Below, one piece after another: positions 1 through 8,124 of a stretch of 8,473 bases of DNA. Made by a program: the position numbers and the translations under genes. The notes beneath the pieces are model-generated. The model saw only the letters and a list, made by a program, of their open reading frames with translations, made no database searches and had not been told where the DNA came from. The first letter of the stretch is position 1, and every line of letters starts with the position of its first letter. Origin of the DNA: Gammaproteobacteria bacterium (GTDB lineage: Bacteria; Pseudomonadota; Gammaproteobacteria; Thiohalospirales; Thiohalospiraceae); NCBI GenBank assembly GCA_011322575.1, contig DRMK01000178.1:1-8473 (forward strand), given 5' to 3'.

Positions 1-233
1 ACTCCGATCCCCCGCGAAAGCTGAAGGGGGGGGTGTTCCGGCTGGCGCAGTGGCTGGGCTGTCCCGTCTTTCCGGTGCGCCTGGACGGGATCCGGGGAGA
101 GGGGCGTACCCTCTCGGCGGTGGTGATGCGCAGCAGGGCCCGTCTGCGCAGCTGCCCCCCCCTGGAGTGCGCCGGGCGGACGCAGGAGTGGTGTCTGGAG
201 CGGATCCGCAGGTGTATCGAGGGGGAGAGATAG
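1..233 (+). CDS. PlsC-type acyltransferase, C-terminal part only
   Basis: This open frame enters from the left edge (first whole codon at 3) and stops at TAG 231-233, giving about 76 residues. The start KLKGGVFRLAQWLGCPVFPV followed by RLDGI matches the segment of PlsC/lysophospholipid acyltransferases just after their EGTRS block, where a lysine/glycine turn precedes a helix and a PVxPV strand. The catalytic HX4D motif would lie outside the window. The family moves an acyl chain onto a glycerophosphate or similar acceptor at the inner membrane; which acceptor cannot be read from this tail. It could also be the acyltransferase end of a larger fusion, for example with an AMP-binding acyl-ligase. 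A GTG at 33 is in frame, but homology continues upstream, so it is not the true start. The stop overlaps the next gene's GTG, which implies translational coupling. Confidence 0.7.
   Translation, partial: SDPPRKLKGGVFRLAQWLGCPVFPVRLDGIRGEGRTLSAVVMRSRARLRSCPPLECAGRTQEWCLERIRRCIEGER
224..227 (+). promoter_or_regulatory. Shine-Dalgarno fixing the GTG start at 233
   Basis: A GGAG core within a G-rich run at 221-229 lies 5 nt before GTG 233. It sits inside the last codons of the acyltransferase, and the stop TAG shares its last base with the GTG. This supports coupled translation and a start that leaves the hydrophobic helix at the very N-terminus. Confidence 0.65.
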
Positions 234-1744
234 TGGGCGTTTCCCTGTGGACCTTCACCATCCTGGGCTGGCTGGCCGGTATCGTGATGCTGCTGCTGGC
301 GATCCTGTTTGTCCAGGATCTGCTGCAGAAGGAGCACACCATCCGGCGCAACTTTCCGCTCGTGGGGCGGCTGCGCTACTTTCTGGAGCGTCAGGGGGAG
401 TTCTTCCGCCAATACTTTTTCGCCATGGATCGCGAGGAGCTGCCCTTCAACCGCGCCACTCGCAGCTGGGTGTACCGTACCGCAAAGGGGCAGGGGGGTC
501 TGGTGGGATTTGGCTCCACCAACGATCTGCGCGAGCCGGGCTCCTACATCTTCGTCAACTCCCCCTATCCGATGCTGGAGGAGGAGTGCGAACCATCCCC
601 TCCCCTGGTGATCGGCCCGGACTGTCCGCGGCCGTTCGCCGCGCGCCATCCGTTCAACATCTCCGGGATGAGCTTTGGCGCCCTCTCCGCCCCGGCGGTG
701 CGGGCGCTGTCCATTGGCGCTGCGCGGGCCGGAGTGTGGCTCAATACCGGCGAGGGCGGGCTCTCCCCATATCACCTGGAGGGGGGAGGGGATCTCATAT
801 TCCAGATCGGCACCGCCAAGTACGGGGTGAGCGACGGCTCCGGCAGGCTCTGCGACCACCGCCTGCGGGAGCTGGCGGAGCAGGTCCGGGCGTTCGAGAT
901 CAAGCTGTCGCAGGGGGCCAAGCCGGGCCGCGGCGGGGTGCTGCCGGCGCACAAGGTGACCGCGGAGATTGCGCGGATCCGCGGCATTCCCCAGGGCAAG
1001 GTCTCCAGCAGCCCCAACCGTCATGTGGAGATCCGTACCCCGGAGGATCTGCTGGACATGATCCAGCGCGTACGGGAGGTGACCGGGCGTCCCGTGGGAT
1101 TCAAGATGGCGCTCGGGTCAGCCAGGTACCCGCGCGCCCTGTGCGAGGCCATACTGCAGCGCGGCAGCGGCTCCGCGCCGGACTTCATCACCGTGGACGG
1201 GGGAGAGGCCGGCAGCGGCGCCGCCCCGCAGGTGCTGGCGGACCATGTGGCGCTGCCCATCACCGAGGCGCTGCCGCTGCTGGTGGACGTTCTGCTGGAG
1301 GCGGGGCTCCGGGAGCGTATCCGGGTGGTTGCCTCGGGCAAGCTGGTGGACTCGGGGCGGGTGGCCTGGGCGCTCTGCGCCGGGGCCGATTTCGTGGTGA
1401 GCGGACGGGGGTTCATGTTTGCCCTGGGGTGCATCCAGTCCATGCAGTGCCCCCACAACACCTGTCCCGCCGGGATCACCACCCACAACGAGCGCCTGCA
1501 GAAGGGGCTGGTGGTGGAGGAGAAGGCCCGGCGCGTGGCCAGCTATGCCCACTGGGTGAACCACGAGCTGGACCTGCTGGCCCACTCCTGCGGCGTGGCC
1601 AACGCGCGCCAGCTGCGGCGCAACCATGTGCGTATCGTGCAGAGCGCCGGGCACAGCCGGCCGCTGGACGAGATTTACCCCTATCCCGAGCGCCGGTACA
1701 GCCACACCTTGGCGGGAGGAACGTTGCGCAATACCCGGTCGTAA
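233..1744 (+). CDS. Membrane-anchored FMN-binding glutamate-synthase-like protein (GltB domain 2 type)
   Basis: I start this 503-residue protein at GTG 233, which shares its G with the preceding TAG and follows a GGAG at 224-227. The longer in-frame reading from 50 only shadows the acyltransferase. Residues 7-28 form one hydrophobic helix. The rest is the FMN barrel of glutamate synthase (Glu_synthase, COG0069): NISGMSFGAL at 142-151, GEGGLS at 173-178, QGAKPGRGG at 227-235, SPNRH at 260-264, FKMALGS at 290-296, DGGEAGSGAAP at 322-332 and VASGK at 366-370. Cysteines 400, 406 and 411 form the CX5CX4C pattern that binds a [3Fe-4S] cluster in true glutamate synthase. The N-terminal glutaminase domain and C-terminal GXGXG domain are absent, so it cannot use glutamine by itself. 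It belongs to the YerD-like stand-alone branch, whose substrate is unknown to me. The last 21 residues overlap the convergent methyltransferase gene. Confidence 0.9.
   Translation: MGVSLWTFTILGWLAGIVMLLLAILFVQDLLQKEHTIRRNFPLVGRLRYFLERQGEFFRQYFFAMDREELPFNRATRSWVYRTAKGQGGLVGFGSTNDLREPGSYIFVNSPYPMLEEECEPSPPLVIGPDCPRPFAARHPFNISGMSFGALSAPAVRALSIGAARAGVWLNTGEGGLSPYHLEGGGDLIFQIGTAKYGVSDGSGRLCDHRLRELAEQVRAFEIKLSQGAKPGRGGVLPAHKVTAEIARIRGIPQGKVSSSPNRHVEIRTPEDLLDMIQRVREVTGRPVGFKMALGSARYPRALCEAILQRGSGSAPDFITVDGGEAGSGAAPQVLADHVALPITEALPLLVDVLLEAGLRERIRVVASGKLVDSGRVAWALCAGADFVVSGRGFMFALGCIQSMQCPHNTCPAGITTHNERLQKGLVVEEKARRVASYAHWVNHELDLLAHSCGVANARQLRRNHVRIVQSAGHSRPLDEIYPYPERRYSHTLAGGTLRNTRS
1681..1744. other. 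64-nt tail-to-tail overlap of convergent genes
   Basis: The + strand GltB-like frame stops with TAA 1742-1744, while the - strand methyltransferase frame stops with TAG at 1683-1681. The last 21 codons of each therefore share the same DNA on opposite strands. The methyltransferase side encodes a family-typical ending (NVPPAKVWLYRR). The GltB side encodes a basic tail after EIYPYP that does not look like part of the barrel. I see no hairpin plus T-run here, so neither transcript has an evident terminator before entering the other gene. Confidence 0.85.
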
Positions 1745-2337
1745 CACTCCACCGAGTAACTTCCGCCGTTGGCCAGCACCGGTGACAGCGCTCCGTAGGA
1801 GAACTGGATCACGGGGCGCCCCGGCGGCAGCCGGTCCAGCAGCGACTCTATCAGGCGGATGCGCTGCCACTGGGGAAAGTTGAGCAGCGGCAGGGCGGAG
1901 ATCACGGTATCGAACCGCTCCACCTCCGCCCCGGCGAGGGCGCTGTCCAGATGGAAGGCGTCGCCATGGATGAAATTCACTCCGGGATATTCGCGCTTCA
2001 GCTTGGTGACGAAACTGCGCGAGAACTCCACGCCATAGAGCTTGCGGGGGTGAAGGCCCCGCTCCAGGATGGCGCGCGTGATGGCGCCGGTCCCCGGCCC
2101 CAGTTCCAGGACCGGAAGTTCGCTGTCGGGGCGGATGATGGAGGCCATGCTCCTTGCGAGGCGGGCGCCGGTGGGGATGATGGCGCCGGTGTTCCTGGGG
2201 CTGTGGATCCAGCTCTTGAAGAAGTGCAACTTGTCGTCGAACCTCTTCAGCAGCATCCTGGCGGGTCTGGCGTCTCTTCGTAGGTAATCTTCCATGCTGC
2301 TCGTTGTCCGCTGCCCGGGGTCTTTCCGGAGCACCAT
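1681..2337 (-). CDS. PmtA-like class I SAM-dependent methyltransferase
   Basis: This 218-residue protein fits the phospholipid N-methyltransferase family (COG3963). A basic amphipathic N-terminal stretch (about 24-44) leads into FFKSWIHSPRNTGAIIPTG (39-57), the family's typical entry. Then come the SAM-binding motif I ELGPGTG (78-84), an acidic motif II residue E104 in YGVEFS, GDA at 125-127, ISALPLLNFP (146-155) and the closing NVPPAKVWLYRR. In Rhodobacter and Agrobacterium such enzymes methylate phosphatidylethanolamine toward phosphatidylcholine at the cytoplasmic membrane face. Relatives may use other acceptors, so the substrate is inferred. The ATG at 2337 has GGAG 12 nt upstream (2350-2353), overlong spacing. 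ATG 2295 (203 residues, nearer the usual length) lacks an obvious ribosome site. It is the last gene of the - strand block, 24 nt after the response regulator, and its stop lies inside the opposing GltB-like gene. Confidence 0.82.
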   Translation of the reverse strand: MVLRKDPGQRTTSSMEDYLRRDARPARMLLKRFDDKLHFFKSWIHSPRNTGAIIPTGARLARSMASIIRPDSELPVLELGPGTGAITRAILERGLHPRKLYGVEFSRSFVTKLKREYPGVNFIHGDAFHLDSALAGAEVERFDTVISALPLLNFPQWQRIRLIESLLDRLPPGRPVIQFSYGALSPVLANGGSYSVECYDRVLRNVPPAKVWLYRRSG

Positions 2338-2361
2338 TCTATTACAACACTCCGCTGCACT

Positions 2362-3729
<1,368 letters not shown>

Positions 3730-3735
3730 GCCGTG

Positions 3736-6384
3736 TTATCTCTCCGCCCCGCGGCTGCCGATACGGTAGATGCCGTCCGCCTCCTCCGCGGCCGGGGCGG
3801 CGCTCCCCTCGCGGATTGCGCTGGTGGGCAGGGTGACCAGCGCCCGGGTCCCGCCCCCCTTCCGTGGTAGCAGCCTCACCGAGCCGCGGTGCTGCTCTAT
3901 TATACGCTTGACGATGGCCAGTCCCAGGCCGCTCCCCTTGGCCCGGGTGGTGAAGAATGGTTCGAACAGGTTGTCGTGCTGGGCGGGGTCGATGCCCCTC
4001 CCGTTGTCGAGGACCTCCACCTGGATGCGTGGTCCCTCCCCGGTGAGCAGAAAGCGGGTGCGGATCTCCACGCGCCTCTCCGCCGGTGGTTTCTGCTCGG
4101 TGGCCTGCGCAGCGTTTATGATCAGGTTGGAGAATACCTGGCGCAGCTTGGTGGCGTCGGCGCAGATGGTGGGCAGGCCGGGCTGGCAGCTGGTGGAGAT
4201 CCGCACCCCGAACTCGTCGATCTTCTTCTGCACCACGCCGACGGCGGTGTCCAGCAGCCTGTCGATGGAGAGCCACTCCGGTTTCAGGGTATCGGCGCGG
4301 GAGTAGGTCAACAGATCGGCCAGCATCTCCTCCATGTAGCGAACCTGCTCCAGGGCAATATCGCACAGCTCGCGGCTGTTCTCGTGCAGCTGCCGCCGGC
4401 GCTGCTTGCCCAGGATCTGCAGCGTCATCTTGATGGAGGAGAGGGGGTTGCGCAGATCGTGGGCGATCATGTTGGCCATGCGCCCCACCACCGCCAGGGC
4501 GTGGGTTCTGGCCAGCTCCCGGTTGTGTTTCTCCACCTCCTGCTCGAGCCGCTTGCGCTCGGTTATGTCCTCCTTGACCGCCAGGAAGTGGGTGATCTTC
4601 CCGGACTGGTCCCGAACCGGCGAGATGGCGGCCGCCTCCCAGAACAGCTCGCCGTTCTTCTTCCTGTTGTGCAGCTCGCCGCGCCATATTCCGCCGCTGA
4701 GCAGGGTGTTCCAGAGATTGCGGTACTCCTCCTGGCTGGTCTCCCCCGACTTCAGGATCCTAGGGTTCTTGCCGATCACCTCCTCCGGTCTGTAGCCGGT
4801 GATCTGGCAGAACTTGGGATTGACATACTCGATCTCCCCCTGGCGGTTGACGATCATCACCACGCTGGGGCTCTGCTCCACCGCGCGCGACAGCTTGCGG
4901 AGATCCTCCTGGGCGCGCTGGCGTTCGGTGATGTCCTCGCCGATGGCGGTAATGCTGGTCAGATCCCCCTCCTGGTTCCAGGAGTGGGTGATGTTCCACG
5001 AGATGAGCAGCAGCTTGCCGCTGCGGGTCAGGATCTGCGGCTGGCTGATGGCCGGCAGGTTGCTCTCCATCTGCTGCCGCGCCGCGCCGCGCTGCCGTTC
5101 CGGGACAAACAGCTCTACCCAGTCGCGTCCCAGGATCTCCTCCCGCCGCCAGCCGGTGAGCTGCAGCAGGAAGTCGTTGCAGAACAGGATCCGCGCCTTG
5201 CTGTCCAGGGTGACGGCGGCCAGCTGGATATCCTCCAGGGTGTTGCGAAAACGCTTTTCATACTCGTTCTGCGCCACCGCTTGCCGGTGGCGCAGCCGGG
5301 AGTGGGCGAGATAGAGGGAGATGATCCCGAGCAGCGCCAGCAACGTGGTGTAGAGCAGCAGGTTGCGGCGCAGGAAGTCACCGGGAGAGGCGCCCAGGGC
5401 CGCCGGCTGCACGTGGGATATCACCTTCCAGTAGTAGCCGTCCAGCTCCGGTCGGAGCTGGCTCCGCAGCACCGCCAGGTCCGGATCGATCCCCTCCCGG
5501 GCGGAGAGCCTGGCGATCTGCAGGGGATAGACGGTGCTGAAAGTGAACATCCCCTGGCCGGTGACAAACTGACCCGCATCGCCGCTGCTGATTCTCTTCC
5601 ACGCCTCCGGATAGCGCGCGCCGAAGGTGCGGTCGTTGTTGAACATGAAACCCCACTCCTGCGCCGGATCCGGGCTGCTGATCCAGTAACCGGCGCTGTT
5701 CACCAGCTGGACGTGGTCACTGATGTTAATGGCCACCCGCTTGAAGCGCTGGATCAGGTTGTCTCCCAGGTAGTTGAGAAACAGGATCCCCTGCTTTCTG
5801 CCCTCGTGGTCGAATACCGGCGTGGCGAAGCGGATCATCGGCTTCAGCGGCCGCTCGATCTCGCCCGCCTCGATGTTCAGATCCAGGGGGGACATGTAGA
5901 TCTCGCCCCGGGGCGTGTCCAGGGCCTCCCGGAAGTAGTAGCGCTGGGACTTGTCCTGCAGATCCTTGCCGGGAATCACCCGGGAGCGGCCATCGGCGTA
6001 GTTGATGCGCACCAGCTCCCTGCCGTCGGTGCCGAGAAACCGGATATGGTCGTAGATCCGCTTGTTGCGGGCGAACACCAGAAATTCCCGGGCGACATTG
6101 CGGCGCGCCCTGGCCCGATCCAGGTGTCTCTCCTGGGCGCTGCGCTCCGCGAGAAACATCAGATCGGAGACCACGTTGGCGATGTCGCTGGTGATGGTGC
6201 GCCGCACCAGGTCCACGTTCAGGGTTTCGCTGTCTCCCTGGGTCACCTGCTTGGCGCGGTACTCGCTGTAGTAGTGCATGGCGGCGATGGCGATGAGCGA
6301 GATGGCCAGCGGCGCGAAGATGGCCATGAACTCCCGGAAGTGGGACCAGAAGGTGAGTGGCGCGGAGTGCGCGCCGCCGTTCAT
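3736..6384 (-). CDS. Membrane sensor histidine kinase, dCache-PAS-PAS-HisKA-HATPase
   Basis: I choose ATG 6384 (882 residues, MNGGAHSAP) over ATG 6390: the 6384 start overlaps the preceding stop as ATGA and has GGAGG at good distance, whereas the 6390 ATG abuts that site. Residue numbers below count from 6390. A transmembrane helix at 21-41 and a second at 343-362 flank a periplasmic region of about 300 residues resembling a double Cache sensor, with SQRYYFREAL (148-157) and GEIYMSP (162-168). Two PAS domains follow (about 380-490 and 500-612), each ending in a DITER block. HisKA has H644 in AHDLRNPL. HATPase_c has N755 and N759, D795NGRG, the F-box EPFFTT (810-815) and GSGLGLA (819-825). It should autophosphorylate H644 and pass phosphate to D52 of the adjacent regulator. 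The ligand is unknown. No heme, FAD or cysteine ligand signature stands out in the PAS domains. Confidence 0.95.
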   Translation of the reverse strand: MNGGAHSAPLTFWSHFREFMAIFAPLAISLIAIAAMHYYSEYRAKQVTQGDSETLNVDLVRRTITSDIANVVSDLMFLAERSAQERHLDRARARRNVAREFLVFARNKRIYDHIRFLGTDGRELVRINYADGRSRVIPGKDLQDKSQRYYFREALDTPRGEIYMSPLDLNIEAGEIERPLKPMIRFATPVFDHEGRKQGILFLNYLGDNLIQRFKRVAINISDHVQLVNSAGYWISSPDPAQEWGFMFNNDRTFGARYPEAWKRISSGDAGQFVTGQGMFTFSTVYPLQIARLSAREGIDPDLAVLRSQLRPELDGYYWKVISHVQPAALGASPGDFLRRNLLLYTTLLALLGIISLYLAHSRLRHRQAVAQNEYEKRFRNTLEDIQLAAVTLDSKARILFCNDFLLQLTGWRREEILGRDWVELFVPERQRGAARQQMESNLPAISQPQILTRSGKLLLISWNITHSWNQEGDLTSITAIGEDITERQRAQEDLRKLSRAVEQSPSVVMIVNRQGEIEYVNPKFCQITGYRPEEVIGKNPRILKSGETSQEEYRNLWNTLLSGGIWRGELHNRKKNGELFWEAAAISPVRDQSGKITHFLAVKEDITERKRLEQEVEKHNRELARTHALAVVGRMANMIAHDLRNPLSSIKMTLQILGKQRRRQLHENSRELCDIALEQVRYMEEMLADLLTYSRADTLKPEWLSIDRLLDTAVGVVQKKIDEFGVRISTSCQPGLPTICADATKLRQVFSNLIINAAQATEQKPPAERRVEIRTRFLLTGEGPRIQVEVLDNGRGIDPAQHDNLFEPFFTTRAKGSGLGLAIVKRIIEQHRGSVRLLPRKGGGTRALVTLPTSAIREGSAAPAAEEADGIYRIGSRGAER
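3740..3745 (-). promoter_or_regulatory. Shine-Dalgarno for the response regulator
   Basis: GGAGAG on the - strand lies 10 nt before ATG 3729. It overlaps the last codons of the kinase gene (Glu-Arg-stop), so ribosomes ending the kinase can start the regulator directly. Confidence 0.6.
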
Positions 6385-6716
6385 CCGCATCTCCTCCGCA
6401 TCTCCCCCTCCAGCCGCTGCAGATACTCATCCACGCTCTCGCCGCTGCGCCGCGGCAGCAGGAACAGCAGCTTCGCGGCGATCAGGTAGGGGCGGCGCGA
6501 CTCCTCGCCGGCGGGCCGCGCTTCGGTCAGGATCTGGCGCAGGTAGGCCAGGGTTTGGCGGGGATCGCCGCAGTAGCGGGGCAGGGAGACCGAGTCGGAG
6601 TACCAGTTGAGCCACAAGGGGATGGCAAGCAGCGCCAGCACCGTGACGGCGATCACCGGCAGCATCCTGGAGCCCCGCCCCCGGCCGCTACCGGGCAGGG
6701 ATGGCGCCCTGCTCAT
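6381..6716 (-). CDS. Small single-pass membrane protein, function unknown
   Basis: I do not recognise this 111-residue protein. A short arginine-rich N-terminus (R3, R12, R14, R17) precedes one hydrophobic helix at about 19-37. By the positive-inside rule the N-terminus is cytoplasmic and residues 38-111 lie in the periplasm. That domain looks helical and carries two cysteines, C50 in PRYCGDP and C110 as the second-last residue, which could form a disulfide. A central AAKLLFLLPR stretch (80-89) is moderately hydrophobic but short for a second membrane span. The ATG at 6716 is supported by GGAG at 6729-6726, 9 nt away, although it lies 29 nt inside the previous gene. Its stop overlaps the kinase start as ATGA, so the two should be made together. 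A partner of the sensor's periplasmic domain is possible, but this is inference from coupling. Confidence 0.75.
   Translation of the reverse strand: MSRAPSLPGSGRGRGSRMLPVIAVTVLALLAIPLWLNWYSDSVSLPRYCGDPRQTLAYLRQILTEARPAGEESRRPYLIAAKLLFLLPRRSGESVDEYLQRLEGEMRRRCG
6391..6397 (-). promoter_or_regulatory. Shine-Dalgarno deciding the kinase start
   Basis: GGAGGAG on the - strand ends directly against ATG 6390 but stands 6 nt before ATG 6384. Only the second spacing is workable, and that ATG forms an ATGA overlap with the stop of the small membrane protein (TGA 6383-6381). The kinase therefore most likely begins at 6384. Confidence 0.7.
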
Positions 6717-8124
6717 AGCGCTCCGCTCCCCTGGCGGCGGTCACCACCGTGGCCCGCCTCTTTCCCGGCTGCCGGGCGATGCGCCGCGCCAACCCGGCCC
6801 CGCAGAGAATCCTGTCCCGCACCGCGACCCCTCCCATGTAGTTGGCGGCCAGATGCAGGCCGGGGAGGGCGCGCAGCCGCTGCTCTATTAGCGCCAGCCG
6901 CCGTTGGTAGGCGCCGTGATAGAGCGGCAGCGCCCGCTGGTGCCGGTCGATGCGCAGCCATTCCGGTTCCCCCCGCAGGCCCAGGATCGGCTGCAGGTCG
7001 CGGCACAGGGCCTCCACCAGCCTCTGCTCCTCCCATTCTACCATCTGCGGGGCGCGGCATCCCCCGATATAGGAGGTCAGCAGCACCCTGCCCGGCGGAG
7101 CCCGGCCGGGAAACAGGCTGCTCATCCAGAGATTGCCGTTGAACGACAGTCCGGCGCCGGCCGGCGTGAGAAAGCCGGAGCCATCCAGGGGGTGGCGGAT
7201 CTGCTCGCGGCGGAACCCGGTGTGAACCACCGCCAGAGGGGCGTAGGGGATGGCGGCCAGGGCTGCGCCGAGCTCCCGGTCCAAGGGGGAGAGCAGCCGG
7301 GCGGCGGTCCGCGCGGGGGTACAGAGCACCAGCTGCCTGGCGCGCAGCAGGCGCTCCCGCCCGGCGCCGCGACCGCTCACCAGCCAGCCGGAACCGTCCC
7401 GCGCCAGCCGCGTTGCCGCCGTTCCGGTGTGCAGGCGGACCCCCGGGGCGGCGGCGAGCGCCTCCACCAGGGTGGAGATGCCGCCGGTGAAGGAGAATGC
7501 CTCGCCGGGAACGGCTGTGCGGCGGCGCAGCAGGCGGCTGGCCACCACCCCCGCCGTAATGCTGCCGTAGCGCCTCTCCAGGGCGGTCAGGCGGGGCAGG
7601 GTGGCAGCCGCGTCGGCCTGGCTGGCGTCCGCGGCCAGGGTGCCCGCCACGAAGGGCTCCATAGCCTTCTCCAGCAGCTCGGCGCCGAAGCGGCGCCGCA
7701 CGAAGCGCGCCACGCTCTCCTGCTCTCCTCCAGCGCGCGGGATGAAGGGCTCCGCCAGCAGGCGCAGCTTGCCGCGCCAGCTCCAGATGGGGGAGAGGAG
7801 CAGCCGCAGCGGATGCGCAGGAAGTGGCCGCAGACTCCCCTCCAGCAACAGGTAGCGGTGCGCCTCCGCCCGCAGGGAGCGGCGGATCCTGTGGCGCTCC
7901 AGACCGGAGCGGCGCAGCAGCAGATCTATCTCGGGGCGGAAGTTCAGGATCAGGTTGGCGGCCCGTTCGGTCAGGTAGCCGTCGGCGGCGTGGCTGCGGA
8001 TTTTCCCCCCGGGATGGTGGGCGCGCTCCCAGATCTCGCTGGGGATCCCGCGCTGCGCCAGCCACCATGCCACCGAGAGGCCGGAGATGCCGCCGCCGAC
8101 GATGGCCACCTCCGTCTCATCCAT
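6688..8124 (-). CDS. hemG: Protoporphyrinogen oxidase, FAD-dependent (HemG/HemY type)
   Basis: This 478-residue protein is the oxygen-dependent type of protoporphyrinogen oxidase, which removes six electrons from protoporphyrinogen IX to give protoporphyrin IX in heme synthesis. The N-terminal FAD fold shows VAIVGGGISGL (6-16), E33 at the ribose-binding position and HHPGGKIRS (36-44). The middle has the family blocks EPFVAGTLAADAS (156-168), ERRYGSITAG (183-192) and SFTGGISTLVEAL (211-223). The C-terminus has the second FAD-contacting segment NYMGGVAVRDRIL (428-440). About 28 residues follow that segment, and the last few overlap the next gene. ATG 8124 has GGAG 8 nt upstream (8136-8133) and overlaps the previous stop by 8 nt. 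General amine-oxidase-like flavoproteins such as phytoene desaturases share the fold, but the middle blocks favour this enzyme. The substrate could be coproporphyrinogen III if the organism uses the other heme route. Confidence 0.88.
   Translation of the reverse strand: MDETEVAIVGGGISGLSVAWWLAQRGIPSEIWERAHHPGGKIRSHAADGYLTERAANLILNFRPEIDLLLRRSGLERHRIRRSLRAEAHRYLLLEGSLRPLPAHPLRLLLSPIWSWRGKLRLLAEPFIPRAGGEQESVARFVRRRFGAELLEKAMEPFVAGTLAADASQADAAATLPRLTALERRYGSITAGVVASRLLRRRTAVPGEAFSFTGGISTLVEALAAAPGVRLHTGTAATRLARDGSGWLVSGRGAGRERLLRARQLVLCTPARTAARLLSPLDRELGAALAAIPYAPLAVVHTGFRREQIRHPLDGSGFLTPAGAGLSFNGNLWMSSLFPGRAPPGRVLLTSYIGGCRAPQMVEWEEQRLVEALCRDLQPILGLRGEPEWLRIDRHQRALPLYHGAYQRRLALIEQRLRALPGLHLAANYMGGVAVRDRILCGAGLARRIARQPGKRRATVVTAARGAERYEQGAIPAR

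Noticed and set aside
50..232. An upstream extension of the GltB-like gene to 50
   Set aside because: Residues from this part are the acyltransferase read in another frame. GTG 233, with a ribosome site, explains the hydrophobic N-terminus better.
1740..1780. A possible bidirectional terminator at the convergent junction
   Set aside because: No convincing stem-loop with a flanking T-run is visible, and the region is coding on the - strand.
1118..1870. A 250-codon - strand open frame opposite the GltB-like gene
   Set aside because: It overlaps both the GltB-like gene and the methyltransferase in a different frame and shows no motif.
2338..2361. A promoter between the response regulator and the methyltransferase
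   Set aside because: The gap is only 24 nt and holds just a poorly spaced GGAG. A promoter could be hidden inside the regulator gene, but I cannot support one.
6385..6390. ATG 6390 as the kinase start
   Set aside because: The GGAGGAG touches this ATG with no spacing. ATG 6384 has proper spacing and forms an ATGA overlap with the preceding stop.
3889..6489. An 866-codon + strand open frame lying almost entirely opposite the histidine kinase
   Set aside because: It has low complexity in G, A, V, L, Q and D, no recognisable motif and no good start. It mirrors a GC-rich kinase gene whose domains are all intact, so it is a codon-bias shadow.
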